A stretch of DNA of 64,000 nucleotides from Peptostreptococcus faecalis (GCF_900240845.1 NZ_OERU01000005.1:1-64000); one strand, 5' to 3'; shown: positions 18,740 through 29,746, counted from the first letter of the stretch. The notes: generated from the letters alone by a model not told the origin. Translations and numbers: made by a program.

Positions 18740-18748
18740 ATTATACCA
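18740..18748 (-). promoter_or_regulatory. guaA promoter (-10)
   Basis: Minus-strand TGGTATAAT (extended -10, TATAAT at 18740-18745), about 50 bases before the guaA start codon. Confidence 0.6.
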
Positions 18749-19154
18749 TAATTTTTATATTTATTATAGTATTCTATTTTTATTAATCATATATATTCTT
18801 TTTATTATCTCATTTAATAATATAGAGATACCCATATTACTAATTATATCACATTTTATAGATATTAATTTGCGCATGAGAAAACCCCTGCCAATATCAT
18901 AACATTCTTTTTCTAAAACGTTATTTGACAAGGGTTCTCTTCCAGGATTCTAATGTGTTATCATTGTTCTGTTCCAAGGTTCACACATCACTCCTTCTCT
19001 TAAATATTGTACTACATGCTCCCACATAAGTAACATCTTTCCTGCTTCGATTAAGATATCTTGCTGTATTACAACTAAACATCTTCTAATTACTGGTACT
19101 TTCTTTGTTCTTCGTATCTCCATTGCCTTAGTGTTTCCACTTGCTTTGATGCTT

Positions 19155-19222
19155 GCACTTCCCTGTTGTCTACATCTTTTCTTAGAACTTTCAATAATTC
19201 GATGCTACACTATCCTCGGTGC
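19155..19222 (-). repeat. Structured RNA module, copy 2 (68 nt)
   Basis: GCACCGAGG at its 5' end pairs through GCAC with GTGC at its 3' end. Inside are hairpin GAT-AGTGTAGC-ATC, a GAATT/AGTTC stem, and the invariant ATGTAGACAACAG. About 80-85% identical to copy 1 over the first 60 bases. Confidence 0.7.
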
Positions 19223-19504
19223 TTCAATCTCGCTACTAAATCACTTTTATTGTGACTCCCACATTTAAGCATTTTCATCTACTTTTATACTACACTTTAC
19301 CGATATATGTTGCTTCTCTTAGTTCTACCTGGTACTTCAGTCATACACTATCCTCGTCACCTATAATATATTTGAGTATTTCCAAACATTTATAAGAATA
19401 TCCATCGGTGTACACAAATTTTCTTGGTATTCTAAGTTCCTCATCCACACATATTCTCTCGAAATAATACTTTTTCTTCGATGATTTTACTTAATTAAAT
19501 ATCT

Positions 19505-19573
19505 GCACAAACTCTGTTGTCTACATTTTTTCTTGAATTTTCTAATAGTTCGACGTTACACTGTCTCCGGTGC
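19505..19573 (-). repeat. Structured RNA module, copy 1 (69 nt)
   Basis: Same layout as copy 2: GCAC/GTGC closing stem, hairpin GAC-AGTGTAAC-GTC (the C-G closing pair is T-A in copy 2), and ATGTAGACAACAG. Two offsetting one-base indels keep register. Confidence 0.7.
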
Positions 19574-19940
19574 AATACAACTTGCCTTGATGTTACCACT
19601 TGCTTTGGTATTACTAAATCACACATATTACTATCTAGCCTTTTTACGGGCAATCAACAGGATTCATGTTACCGTAGTACTACTCTGAAAGTAACACACA
19701 TCTACAAAAACATCTACTTACACTAATATCCTGCCACTGGCTCGGATTTAGCACCTAGATATTCTAAAAACCAACCACGACTATTTACCATGTTACTTGT
19801 ATGTCCCATTACTCTTTTTAGAGCACTCATAAAATACGTTTATTAGCGTTGGACTACTGTCAGCTATCATAGCTTTCACTGACACATCTTACTTAGTCAT
19901 AGTATGTTCTATCTAGACTTTAGTATCACTTTCTATTTAT

Positions 19941-19949
19941 ATTATACCA
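19941..19949 (-). promoter_or_regulatory. -10 region of the promoter for the large RNA
   Basis: Minus-strand TGGTATAAT, an extended -10; no good -35 is seen. The predicted transcript start is near 19934. Confidence 0.6.
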
Positions 19950-20013
19950 CTATTCGCAATTTTCTAAAAGCTTTTTGAGAAAAAAATTTTATAATATTCA
20001 GTTTAATTTAAAG

Positions 20014-20105
20014 TAAAAAAGATAGTTAGCTAATTCTATTATAAAAAATAAATATTATTTGAATAAACTTATTTTTATAAGTGTTTTTTAGCAAACTATC
20101 TTTTA
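20014..20105 (-). terminator. Terminator after groEL
   Basis: AAAAAAGATAGTTAGCTAA (20015-20033) pairs with TTAGCAAACTATCTTTT (20088-20104) around an AT-rich loop; T-runs on both sides. Confidence 0.65.
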
Positions 20106-20146
20106 AATTTTTTTATTTATTTTTAATTGTAATGATTATATTTCAA

Positions 20147-21772
<1,626 letters not shown>

Positions 21773-21785
21773 TTACCACTCCTAT

Positions 21786-22073
21786 CTATTTATTTTCTAA
21801 TACTCCAACTACGTCTTCTTGCTTTATTACTATAAATTCTTCGTTTTCTATTTCAACTTCTGTACCTGCGTATTTGTTGTATATTACCTTATCGCCTAGT
21901 ACTAGTTCCATTTTTATTTCTTTACCGTCTACAATTCCTGATCCAACGGCTACAACTTCTGCAAATTGTGGCTTTTCTTTGGCAGCACCTGTAAGAATGA
22001 TACCGCTAGAAGTCTTTTCCTCAGCCTCAATTTTCTTTAATACCACTCTGTCTCCTAATGGTTTTATATTCAT
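21786..22073 (-). CDS. groS: Co-chaperonin GroES (Hsp10)
   Basis: 95 residues, standard length. It has the N-terminal [19 protein letters not shown] signature, the mobile loop region [14 protein letters not shown], and C-terminal [15 protein letters not shown]. It caps GroEL. First gene of groSL, start ATG at 22073 after GAGGTAGTG. Confidence 0.98.
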   Translation of the reverse strand: MNIKPLGDRVVLKKIEAEEKTSSGIILTGAAKEKPQFAEVVAVGSGIVDGKEIKMELVLGDKVIYNKYAGTEVEIENEEFIVIKQEDVVGVLENK

Positions 22074-22117
22074 TTTTCACTACCTCCTCGTCTAATAAAA
22101 TTACTTTTTATTTTTAT

Positions 22118-22174
22118 TTATTACTCTTAAAACTTGAATGCTTTTTATTAGCACTCTTGTTAATTAACTGCTAA
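22118..22174. promoter_or_regulatory. Two tandem CIRCE-like HrcA operators upstream of groES
   Basis: 22148-22174: TTAGCACTC-N9-AACTGCTAA, a CIRCE element (consensus TTAGCACTC-N9-GAGTGCTAA) with two mismatches. 22118-22144: TTATTACTC-N9-GAATGCTTT, a degenerate second copy with the same 9-base spacer, three bases away. HrcA repression of heat-shock genes is the established role. Confidence 0.8.
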
Positions 22175-22207
22175 TAGTATATTAATATTACCTTAACTAA
22201 ACCTTAA

Positions 22208-23686
22208 TTACAGCAAAGGAGAAAACAACCTAGATATTGATTCTGCAAGCCTTACAACTACATTCCTTGTTCTGAAATTTTCTTGAATTAGCTCTTTTGA
22301 ATCACTCTGATCTTCCAAAAACTGTTCGTATAATTCACTTATTATTTTTTTATCGTATATAAATGCATTTACTTCAAAGTTAAGCATAAAACTTCTCAAA
22401 TCCATATTTGCTGTTCCTATTGAAGCTATTTCATCATCTACTATTACTACTTTTGAATGTATGAATCCTCTTTGGTACAGATATACCTTTCCACCAGAAT
22501 TTAAAACCTCTTCAAAGTAAGAATATGAAGCTATGTTTACTATATAGTGATCTATTTTTTCTGGGAATATTATTCTTACATCTACCCCGCTTAGTGCTGC
22601 TGTTTTAATAGCTTTTAACAAGCTTTCATCAGGTATAAAATACGGTGTTTCAATATATACTCTCTTTTTTGCTTGACTGATTGCCGAGAAAAAAGCGTAG
22701 TGAATATCTTCCCATTTGCTATCTGGTCCTGTTCCCACTATTTGTAGTGGAGAGTCTCCTACTTTTTCAATTCTAGGCGTGTATTTTTCTTCTGAAAGTA
22801 TTTCATTGGTAGTCAAATACCAGTCTATTATAAATATTATCTGTAGTAAGTATGTACCTGTTCCTACTACTCTCATGTGCGTATCTCTCCAGTATCCGAA
22901 TTTTTTGCTTTCGCTCATATATTCGTCACCTATGTTAAGACCTCCCGTATATCCTACTCTACCATCTATTACTGCTATTTTTCTATGGTTTCTGTAGTTT
23001 ACTTCTCCTCCCAACAAAGGAAATTTTGTCGGTAAGAATGCAGCGCACATAACACCAGCTTCTCTTAGTTCCCTAAGAAATTTCCTATGAATTTTAAATC
23101 TCCAGCAGGCTAAATCATCATATAAAATTCTTATTTCCACGCCTTGTTTTGCTTTTTCTATTAAAAGTCGCTGTATCTTTCTTGCGATTTTACTGTCTTT
23201 AATTATGAAATATTCTAAGTGTATATGATCTTCTGCCTTTTCAATATCCTCTAGCAGTCTATCAAATTTTTCCATTCCATTTTTGTATAATTCCACGTCA
23301 TTATTAGTCGTATATGGAAATTGCCCAATATTAAATAATAGTTTTATTACGCTCTCTTTTATTGGACTATTATCTTCTAATAATTCCCCTTTTTTCATGC
23401 GTTCACTTTGGCTTTTAACAATTTTTTTCACATGCTCTAAATTTTCTAGTAGATGCCTCTTGTTTAATGATTCCGACTTTTTCTTGGCTTTAAATATTTT
23501 ATGCTTTCTTATATTTCTTCCTGATAATACATAAATTATTACTCCAATACCTGGTAGCAACAAAAACATCATTATCCAAGATAAAGTTTTGGAAGGATCT
23601 CTATTTTCTAGTAGTATGTTCATTGATATAATTATGCCCATCAAATAGGAAAGTATTGTTAATACAGCTATTATCTTAAATATCAT
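22208..23686 (-). CDS. cls: Cardiolipin synthase (phospholipase D superfamily)
   Basis: 492 residues, normal for bacterial Cls. Two N-terminal membrane helices (~1-55), then two HKD catalytic motifs: HRKIAVIDGRVGYTGGLN (~230-247) and HSKVVIVDDEIASIGTAN (~408-425). It joins two phosphatidylglycerols to cardiolipin and glycerol at the membrane. It is last in a run asp23-ogg-cls with 12 bases to ogg. The start ATG at 23686 has AAGGACGGGA upstream. Confidence 0.94.
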   Translation of the reverse strand: MIFKIIAVLTILSYLMGIIISMNILLENRDPSKTLSWIMMFLLLPGIGVIIYVLSGRNIRKHKIFKAKKKSESLNKRHLLENLEHVKKIVKSQSERMKKGELLEDNSPIKESVIKLLFNIGQFPYTTNNDVELYKNGMEKFDRLLEDIEKAEDHIHLEYFIIKDSKIARKIQRLLIEKAKQGVEIRILYDDLACWRFKIHRKFLRELREAGVMCAAFLPTKFPLLGGEVNYRNHRKIAVIDGRVGYTGGLNIGDEYMSESKKFGYWRDTHMRVVGTGTYLLQIIFIIDWYLTTNEILSEEKYTPRIEKVGDSPLQIVGTGPDSKWEDIHYAFFSAISQAKKRVYIETPYFIPDESLLKAIKTAALSGVDVRIIFPEKIDHYIVNIASYSYFEEVLNSGGKVYLYQRGFIHSKVVIVDDEIASIGTANMDLRSFMLNFEVNAFIYDKKIISELYEQFLEDQSDSKELIQENFRTRNVVVRLAESISRLFSPLL

Positions 23687-23698
23687 ATATTCCCGTCC

Positions 23699-24574
23699 TT
23701 ATCTTCCAATTCCATTTTCCCTTACATAATAAAATAAATATTGTTGTGCAAAGCCTGCATCTTCTCCAAATAAGTCTTTGCCATATTTTCTCATTTTTGG
23801 CAAACTCATGTCTTCTGCATCATAAAATTCTTGCATTACTCTTTTCACCCAAACATCTACTGGAAAAGAATCGTATTTTTCCATTCCGAATAATGCTATA
23901 CAATCTGCTACTTTTGCTCCAACCCCTTTAAATTTCATCAGCTCTTTATGGCAGATATCTGAATCCATTTTTCTAAATTCTCCAAGGTCTATCTTTTTGT
24001 CTAATATATCCGATGTAGTACTGTGAATATATTTGTCTCTGAATCCCGTCTTACACTCTCTAAGCTCTTCTATACTCGCTTTTGATAGTTGCTCTGGAGT
24101 AGGAAACGCATAGTGTTTCTTGCCTCTGTACTCTCCAATTTCACTACCGTATCTAGAGGATATATTTTCAATTGCTCTTTGTATCATTGGGATTCTATTA
24201 TTTGATGATATTATAAACGATATAATCATCTCCCAACTATCTTGGTTCAGGATTCTAATCCCCCATCCAAAATCCACAGCCTTATTTAGATTTTCATCTC
24301 TTTTTGCCAAGTCTTTTTTTATACTGGAGTAATCTCTATCAAGATCAAAATATTTTTTCCAAATATTATTGAAGTCTTCTATATTTGTATTGTCTATCAA
24401 GATACCTTCTTCTACTTTGGATACATTTATTACCCTACCCATAGCTACTCCAGTGTAGGATTCATCTTCTTCTTTTATCCATCTAAAACATTGCCCACAC
24501 TCAAAAATATGAGTTGGATCAAAATCATCTACATCTATCAACTTAATTCCATTTTTTACTTCTTCTATTATCAT
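23699..24574 (-). CDS. ogg: 8-oxoguanine DNA glycosylase/AP lyase (Ogg-type)
   Basis: 291 residues. The N-terminal OGG domain (~1-110, with FECGQCFRW) precedes a helix-hairpin-helix glycosylase domain. LMKFKGVGAKVADCIALFG carries the HhH and catalytic Lys (~225-245), and SFPVDVWVKRVMQ supplies the catalytic Asp. It removes 8-oxo-guanine opposite C and nicks the backbone. The gene lies between the Asp23 and cardiolipin synthase genes, separated from asp23 by an intercistronic hairpin without a T-run. Confidence 0.92.
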   Translation of the reverse strand: MIIEEVKNGIKLIDVDDFDPTHIFECGQCFRWIKEEDESYTGVAMGRVINVSKVEEGILIDNTNIEDFNNIWKKYFDLDRDYSSIKKDLAKRDENLNKAVDFGWGIRILNQDSWEMIISFIISSNNRIPMIQRAIENISSRYGSEIGEYRGKKHYAFPTPEQLSKASIEELRECKTGFRDKYIHSTTSDILDKKIDLGEFRKMDSDICHKELMKFKGVGAKVADCIALFGMEKYDSFPVDVWVKRVMQEFYDAEDMSLPKMRKYGKDLFGEDAGFAQQYLFYYVRENGIGR

Positions 24575-24601
24575 ATTTAAATATCCTTTGTATAAATTTT
24601 T

Positions 24602-24630
24602 AGGCAGCTGTACGCAAAGTACAACTGCCT
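24602..24630 (-). other. Intercistronic hairpin between asp23 and ogg
   Basis: 12-bp stem AGGCAGTTGTAC/GTACAGCTGCCT (one G-U pair as minus-strand RNA) with a 5-base loop and no T-run after it. More likely an mRNA stability or processing element than a terminator. Confidence 0.6.
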
Positions 24631-24641
24631 ACTCAAGCAAC

Positions 24642-25040
24642 TTACCCTCTTGTTTTAAACTCATCTGCCTTTAAAACGTCTTCTATTTTAACATTCAGCT
24701 CCACTACTCTCAATCCTGTCATATTCATAACTTGATTTTCAACAGCTTCTTTTATTTCTGAATAAATCTCTTTTGCATTCTTTCCATATTCAATTACTAG
24801 TCTTAGATCAACTGCTACTTCAGTTTCTCCTACTTCAACGTTTATGCCTTCATTATTTGTTCTTCCTACAATTCCTGAGAAAGCTCCTCCTCCAGGCTTT
24901 ATAGTTGCAACACCCTCTATATCTTTTAGTGTCATCATTACTATTTTCACTATTACTTGTTCGTCAAAAGTAAGTTTACTGTCATGCTGCACTTCCACAA
25001 TAGACTCTATTTCTTTGTTGTTTTTATCATTGATTTCCAT
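24642..25040 (-). CDS. Asp23/Gls24 family envelope stress protein
   Basis: 132 residues. Asp23/Gls24 core with FDEQVIVKIVMMTLKDIEGVATIKPG and DLRLVIEYGKNAKEIYSEIKEAVENQV. In staphylococci Asp23 is an abundant protein held at the membrane by AmaP and affects cell-wall stress. Here it is the third gene after amaP and the DUF2273 gene, so the same complex is likely. Start ATG at 25040 after AAAGGGGT. Confidence 0.9.
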   Translation of the reverse strand: MEINDKNNKEIESIVEVQHDSKLTFDEQVIVKIVMMTLKDIEGVATIKPGGGAFSGIVGRTNNEGINVEVGETEVAVDLRLVIEYGKNAKEIYSEIKEAVENQVMNMTGLRVVELNVKIEDVLKADEFKTRG

Positions 25041-25066
25041 TGAAATACCCCTTTCAAACCATATTT

Positions 25067-25543
25067 TTATCTAAATTTCCTAAAAATTGAATTTATAATC
25101 GAAAGCAACCTTGGGTTGTTATCTAATAGTTGCCCTATTATATTTGCCGCCAATACTACTACAAATACCAAAAGTGATTTTAAAAATCCTATTACCAATA
25201 TGAGTATCGCCATTATAATTCCAACAATTGTAGCTTTGAAAGTATTTGGTCTTTCACGATAAGAGTCTTGAATAAAGTTAAATATTAAAGTAGAGACACT
25301 GTCTTTTTTTGTGTTATTGTATTCATTATTACTGTTATAGTTGCTATGTTGATAATCTTCTCTATCTTCTCTTTCAGACTCTCCGCTATCTGAGTACTCT
25401 TTTCTAAAGTTTGTTCCTTTATTGCTTTGGGTTTCACTGTTTTCATATATTACATTGCTTTTTGTAGATTGTTCTTCCTCTATCATATTTTCTACCTCAA
25501 GATCTTCATCTACATCTCCTATATGGATTTTTCCATCTATCAC
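25067..25543 (-). CDS. DUF2273-type small membrane protein with long disordered N-terminal extension
   Basis: 158 residues. The last ~65 (NTFKATIVGIIMAILILVI... through LLDNNPRLLSII) form two membrane helices typical of DUF2273, found with Asp23/AmaP. Ahead of it are ~95 residues very rich in Asp, Glu, Ser and Asn, with no fold expected; family members are usually only ~60-80 residues. The GTG start at 25543 follows AGGGGGTGG, and the extension has no stop or alternative strong start, so it looks real. Between amaP (15 bases) and asp23 (26 bases). Confidence 0.8.
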   Translation of the reverse strand: MIDGKIHIGDVDEDLEVENMIEEEQSTKSNVIYENSETQSNKGTNFRKEYSDSGESEREDREDYQHSNYNSNNEYNNTKKDSVSTLIFNFIQDSYRERPNTFKATIVGIIMAILILVIGFLKSLLVFVVVLAANIIGQLLDNNPRLLSIINSIFRKFR

Positions 25544-25557
25544 TACAGTTCCACCCC

Positions 25558-26493
25558 CTAATTAACTCTTTTCTTTTTTCTTTTTCTAGATTTTTTTACA
25601 GATTTTTCTTTTTCTGATCTAATTCCAGATTCTACTTTTTCATTTATTTTAGCATTGTAGAATTTTACATTGATCTCATTTATTCTACCTTCAAAGAAAT
25701 TTTCTAATGAATCTCTGATGTCTTTTTGAACATTTTTATAAAAGTCATTTATGTCTGCATACTTATGTAGCTCTGCGTCAATATTTTCATTGTCTTCAGA
25801 CTCATCATCTACAAGTACGCTCCTAGCTTCTGCTATTTCTTTTGAAAATTCTTCTTTGTCATCCAACTTGTTTTCTTCTGACTTGTTTTCTTCTGACTCA
25901 TTTGATTCTATTTTTTTTATGTTGTCTACATTCTCTGTATTGTCTGCATTTTCTACGATATCTACATTTTCTATGACCTCAACACTTTCTGTTTTATCTA
26001 TATTTTCTGTGCTATTGGCATTTTCTATGCTTTCTATCTTTTCTATATCGAAGTAACCTTTTTCTATGCAAAGTTCTTCATTAATTCCACATTTTACATC
26101 GACTTTAACTATTGTTTTATCGCCTTTTTTCTTTATGCTAGCTCTAACTGTATTTTCCGCTATTTCATCGAATTTTTCTAAAGTATTAATAACGTTTTTC
26201 TCTATTGACATATCAGATACAGATATAGTTCCATTATCTTCAAATAGAACTAGCTCTCTTTCATCTGATTTTTTGAATAATATCAGTATTAATTTAACAA
26301 CTGTGGCCATAAATACTATAAAAGATAATATTCCTAATAAAAGAGGTATAGTTTGCAACAATTTATATGTATCAATAAAGATAATTCTTTCATCTGCTAA
26401 TACATATTTAAATACAAATATATATATTGCTGATAACAGCATAAGAATCAATAAATAATAAATTGAATTTATGATTTTTCTAAATTTAGACAT
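25558..26493 (-). CDS. amaP: Alkaline-shock membrane anchor AmaP
   Basis: 311 residues. Two N-terminal membrane helices (~8-30, ~46-72), then the AmaP cytoplasmic domain (~80-150, VSDMSIEKNVINTLEKF...). A low-complexity acidic segment ~150-240 follows, built from degenerate units such as VENADNTENVDN, and a basic Lys/Arg-rich tail KKSRKRKKKRVN. AmaP anchors Asp23 to the membrane. The repeat and basic tail are longer than in typical members. First gene of amaP-DUF2273-asp23; start after AAAGGAGGGAG. Confidence 0.86.
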   Translation of the reverse strand: MSKFRKIINSIYYLLILMLLSAIYIFVFKYVLADERIIFIDTYKLLQTIPLLLGILSFIVFMATVVKLILILFKKSDERELVLFEDNGTISVSDMSIEKNVINTLEKFDEIAENTVRASIKKKGDKTIVKVDVKCGINEELCIEKGYFDIEKIESIENANSTENIDKTESVEVIENVDIVENADNTENVDNIKKIESNESEENKSEENKLDDKEEFSKEIAEARSVLVDDESEDNENIDAELHKYADINDFYKNVQKDIRDSLENFFEGRINEINVKFYNAKINEKVESGIRSEKEKSVKKSRKRKKKRVN

Positions 26494-26570
26494 TTACTCC
26501 CTCCTTTAATAGTTTTGTACAATTAATAGTTTAACATATTAAACCTGTAAATTCTATACAATTGTATTAC

Positions 26571-26602
26571 AAAAAGCCTACATCATAATGAGTAGGCTTT
26601 TG
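26571..26602 (-). terminator. Terminator of the pyr operon
   Basis: AAAAGCCTAC pairs with GTAGGCTTTT around ATCATAATGA, 15 bases after the pyrE stop; T-run on the minus strand. Confidence 0.85.
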
Positions 26603-26615
26603 GCTTTATTAAATA

Positions 26616-27200
26616 TTATTTTTTTAATTCTTTAAATTCTCTGCTTCCTGGTTTTACTAATTCTATCTTTCCTTCTTTACAAAGTTCGCAGTTATCTGCT
26701 TCATATACTGTTATATCTAAGTCAATTGCACTATATATTGGCATTCCAATATCGTCTTTTGTTCTATTTGCAATACATGCAACTCCTACTACAACTCCAC
26801 CCATAGCTTCTAGAACTTTTTTAGTTTCTTTAGTTGATTTTCCTGTAGTTACAACATCTTCTGCTATTATTATTCTATCGCCTGGCTTTACTTCAAATCC
26901 TCTTCTAAGCTGCATTTCATTATCTTTTCTTTCAGTGAATATAGCTTCTTTTCCTAGTTGTCTTCCTAGCTCATAAGAAACTACAACTCCTCCCATAGCT
27001 GGCCCTACTACCAAGTCTATATCTAAATCTTTGATTTTTTCTACTACTGTAGATAGTACCTTTTCTGCCTGGTCTGGGAATCTTAGTACTTTTGCACACT
27101 GAACATATCTATTTGAGTGCATTCCTGATGATAGTAAAAAGTGCCCTTCTAGTAGTGCATCACAATCTTTAAGTATTTGTATAACATCAACGTTTTTCAT
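26616..27200 (-). CDS. pyrE: Orotate phosphoribosyltransferase
   Basis: 194 residues. PRPP-binding loop [17 protein letters not shown] (~108-124), and substrate-loop residues [15 protein letters not shown]. It makes OMP from orotate and PRPP. It is the last gene of pyrB-pyrK-pyrD-pyrE, 14 bases after pyrD. Start ATG at 27200 after AGGGAGAGAGA. pyrC, pyrF and carAB are not in this operon. Confidence 0.96.
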   Translation of the reverse strand: MKNVDVIQILKDCDALLEGHFLLSSGMHSNRYVQCAKVLRFPDQAEKVLSTVVEKIKDLDIDLVVGPAMGGVVVSYELGRQLGKEAIFTERKDNEMQLRRGFEVKPGDRIIIAEDVVTTGKSTKETKKVLEAMGGVVVGVACIANRTKDDIGMPIYSAIDLDITVYEADNCELCKEGKIELVKPGSREFKELKK

Positions 27201-27214
27201 ATTCTCTCTCCCTA

Positions 27215-28117
27215 TTATATAATTCCTCTAATTTCGTCTAAACTTTTTATATTATTTTCATCCATGTATTTATGAAGTTCTTCTATTATCTCTTCACCAA
27301 TTCTAGGATTGACAAAATTTACAGTTCCTAGCTGTACACAAGTTGCACCAGCCATTATAAATTCTATTACATCTCTAGCGTTCATTATTCCACCCATTCC
27401 TACTACTGGAATATTTACTGCTTTAGATACTTCATATACCATTCTTAGAGCTATTGGCTTAATAGCTGGTCCTGAAAGACCTGCCGTCACATTATTAAAG
27501 ACAGGTTTTCTGTTGTCGATATCAATTGCCATTGCTTTAAATGTATTTACCAAAGATACACCATCCGCACCTTCTTCTTCACATACTTTTGCCATCTCAA
27601 CAATATCTTCTGCATTAGGAGATAGTTTTACTATCAATGGCTTTTTAGTAGCAGCTCTTACTTCTCTAATTATTTCTCTAGCAACCTCTGATTTTATTCC
27701 AAATGCCATTCCACCGTGTTTAACATTTGGACAAGATATATTTAACTCTAGTATATCAAAGTCTTTATCATCTAAAAGTTTTACACCTTCTACATAGTCA
27801 TCTTCACAGTTACCACCTAGGTTTACTATTCTGCAAGTGTCCAACTTAGAAAAATCCGGAAGTTCTTTTTTTATAAAACCTTCAACACCTGGATTTTCTA
27901 GTCCAACGCTATTCATCATACCTGATGGTGTCTCATATACTCTTAGTCCATCATTACCTGGCTTAGCGTAATAAGTCAATCCTTTTGAACTAATCCCTCC
28001 AAGCTTGCTTATATCATATATTTCACCGTATTCTTTTCCAAATCCGAATGTACCTGAGGCCATTATAATAGGATTTTTCAGTTCCATTCCACATAGATTA
28101 ACCTTCAAATTTGCCAT
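27215..28117 (-). CDS. pyrD: Dihydroorotate dehydrogenase B, catalytic subunit
   Basis: 300 residues from the ATG at 28117 ([10 protein letters not shown]). A longer in-frame start exists but lies inside pyrK, and the TAATG overlap with the pyrK stop favours this one. FMN-dependent class 1B: catalytic Cys in [16 protein letters not shown]/substrate motifs [34 protein letters not shown]. It oxidises dihydroorotate to orotate, passing electrons via PyrK to NAD+. Confidence 0.96.
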   Translation of the reverse strand: MANLKVNLCGMELKNPIIMASGTFGFGKEYGEIYDISKLGGISSKGLTYYAKPGNDGLRVYETPSGMMNSVGLENPGVEGFIKKELPDFSKLDTCRIVNLGGNCEDDYVEGVKLLDDKDFDILELNISCPNVKHGGMAFGIKSEVAREIIREVRAATKKPLIVKLSPNAEDIVEMAKVCEEEGADGVSLVNTFKAMAIDIDNRKPVFNNVTAGLSGPAIKPIALRMVYEVSKAVNIPVVGMGGIMNARDVIEFIMAGATCVQLGTVNFVNPRIGEEIIEELHKYMDENNIKSLDEIRGII

Positions 28118-28806
28118 TATAATATCACATCCTCTCCCCAAAATACAGGACCATCCTTGCAAGTCTTTTTATTTCCTGATTTAGTCTTACAAGTACATAC
28201 TAGACATGCACCAACACCACATGCCATATGATTTTCTAGTGAAACTTGTATTTTTGTATCTGTGTTTTCCACCATATCCACAAGTTTTTTCATCATAGGA
28301 GTTGGCCCACAAGTCAATATATAATCATATTTTTCAACGTCTATTATATCTGTTACGAAAGTATTTCCAGTAGTTGTATGTACTTCTTTACATACACTTT
28401 CAAATTCGTCTATCATTATTGGATTATCTCTAAATCCTAGGTAGCAGTCACAGTTAGGTATATTTTGTGCTACCATGTAAAGTGGTGCTATTCCTATACC
28501 ACCTCCAACTAATGCAACCTTTCCTTTAACCTTTTCAAACCCATTTCCATATGGTCCTTCAAGTTTTATATTATCACCCTTTTTAAGCTTGGACATAATT
28601 TCCGTTCCTTGACCTACTACCTTGTATAAAAAGCTGATACCTTCTTCATCTATATTGTATATACTAATTGGTCTAGATAGTAATGGAAAATTATCCCATG
28701 CTCTCAACATATAGAACTGACCCATTCTAGCTTCAAAATCGCCTGAAACCTTTATATAATACATTTCTTCCCCAACATACCTATTTTCTAGTACAGAGTA
28801 TTCCAT
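28117..28806 (-). CDS. pyrK: Dihydroorotate dehydrogenase B, electron-transfer subunit
   Basis: 229 residues from the ATG at 28806, chosen because AGGAGG sits four bases before it; the frame extends upstream into pyrB without a better start. FAD/NAD reductase fold with FAD motif RPISIY and NAD motif [10 protein letters not shown]. The [2Fe-2S] cysteines lie in [20 protein letters not shown] (C-x4-C-x2-C and a further C after ~12). It forms the PyrD2K2 heterotetramer that uses NAD+. It overlaps pyrD by one base. Confidence 0.95.
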   Translation of the reverse strand: MEYSVLENRYVGEEMYYIKVSGDFEARMGQFYMLRAWDNFPLLSRPISIYNIDEEGISFLYKVVGQGTEIMSKLKKGDNIKLEGPYGNGFEKVKGKVALVGGGIGIAPLYMVAQNIPNCDCYLGFRDNPIMIDEFESVCKEVHTTTGNTFVTDIIDVEKYDYILTCGPTPMMKKLVDMVENTDTKIQVSLENHMACGVGACLVCTCKTKSGNKKTCKDGPVFWGEDVIL

Positions 28807-28820
28807 ATATCCTCCTATAT

Positions 28821-29732
28821 TTATAATCCTAATAATTTCATGATAAGCGCCATTCTTACATACATTCCACACTGAGCCTGTTCAAAGTATTTTGCTCTAG
28901 GATCTTGATCTACTTCAACAGCGATCTCATTTACTCTAGGTAATGGATGAAGAACGAGCATATCTTCTTTTGCCAAATCCATCTTTTCCAAATCCAGTAT
29001 GTAAGTATCTTTTAATCTATTATATTGATCTATATCTTCAAATCTTTCTTTTTGTATTCTAGTCATATATAGTACATCTAATTCAGGAATTGCATCTTCT
29101 AAACTTTTAGTTTCTATATATTCAGTATTGCCTATATCCTCTTTTACATTATCTGGCATTTTTAGCTCATCAGGAGAAATAAATACAAACTTAATTCCAC
29201 TGTATCTCGACATAGCCTTAGCTAAAGAATGAACTGTTCTACCATATTTCAAATCTCCACAAAGACCAATTGTCATCTTTTCTAAAGAAGATTTATAGTA
29301 TTTTATAGTAAGTAGATCTGTCAACGTCTGAGTAGGATGTTGATTTTCACCGTCTCCTGCATTTATAAACGGAACTTCACAAGCTTGTGCAGCTTGGTTA
29401 GCAGAACCTGATATAAAGTGTCTCATTGCTATTATATCTACGTAGTTTGACACTATTTTCATAGTATCTTCAAGAGATTCTCCTTTAGATGTTGAAGATG
29501 CTGATGGATCAGAAAATCCAATCACCCTACCTCCTAGTCTATTCATTGCCGCCTCAAAACTAAGTCTAGTTCGTGTAGAAGGTTCATAAAATAATGTAGC
29601 TATTAATTTTCCTTCACAAACCTTATTGTATTTTTCAGGATTTTCCTTTATTTGCATGCCCAATTCCAGTATAGAGTCCAACTCTTCTACTGTAAAATCA
29701 TCTGGTTTTATTAGATTTCTCCCTTTTAACAT
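28821..29732 (-). CDS. pyrB: Aspartate carbamoyltransferase catalytic chain
   Basis: 303 residues. Carbamoyl-phosphate motif [12 protein letters not shown] (~53-64), HPTQTLTDL (~132-140) and aspartate-binding HPLPRVNEI (~263). It makes carbamoyl-aspartate, the first committed pyrimidine step. No pyrI regulatory chain follows. First gene of the operon. A consensus PyrR-binding sequence lies directly next to its ribosome site, so translation is probably repressed by PyrR with UMP. Confidence 0.96.
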   Translation of the reverse strand: MLKGRNLIKPDDFTVEELDSILELGMQIKENPEKYNKVCEGKLIATLFYEPSTRTRLSFEAAMNRLGGRVIGFSDPSASSTSKGESLEDTMKIVSNYVDIIAMRHFISGSANQAAQACEVPFINAGDGENQHPTQTLTDLLTIKYYKSSLEKMTIGLCGDLKYGRTVHSLAKAMSRYSGIKFVFISPDELKMPDNVKEDIGNTEYIETKSLEDAIPELDVLYMTRIQKERFEDIDQYNRLKDTYILDLEKMDLAKEDMLVLHPLPRVNEIAVEVDQDPRAKYFEQAQCGMYVRMALIMKLLGL

Positions 29733-29746
29733 ATTTCCTCCTTTTT

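Larger units (their letters stand above)
18870..19935 (-). ncRNA. Putative large structured non-coding RNA (~1.05 kb), class not identified
   Basis: Between groEL and guaA, more than 1 kb has no credible gene on either strand, yet it is less AT-rich than true spacers here. On the minus strand it starts just after an extended -10 TGGTATAAT (19941-19949) and runs to a long interrupted hairpin (18880-18947, GAGAACCC...GGGGTTTTCTC with inner TAAC/GTTA). It contains two 68-69 nt modules (19505-19573, 19155-19222), each closed by GCAC/GTGC and differing by a compensatory base-pair change, plus a weaker related segment at ~19320-19370. Repeated structured domains with preserved pairing indicate a functional RNA. 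Length is in the range of the large ornate RNA classes (OLE, ROOL, GOLLD), but I cannot assign it. The 3' end is uncertain. Confidence 0.6.

Noticed and set aside
18689-18870. Purine riboswitch upstream of guaA
   Set aside because: The guaA promoter leaves a leader of only ~45 bases and no purine aptamer core is present.
19155-19240. Minus-strand frame of about 80 codons inside the large RNA region
   Set aside because: No start with a ribosome site, composition unlike neighbours (Arg/Lys/Ile-rich without a fold signature), and the second copy of the same module is not open in that frame. Structure, not coding, is conserved.
18870-19935. Group I/II intron, IStron or insertion-sequence remnant
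   Set aside because: I found no group II domain V, no group I P-Q-R-S core, no transposase fragments and no terminal inverted or target repeats. Not fully excluded without a model search.
24602-24630. Intrinsic terminator between asp23 and ogg
   Set aside because: The stem is strong but followed by AAAAATTTAT with no T-run on the transcribed strand, so it was listed as a hairpin of unknown role.
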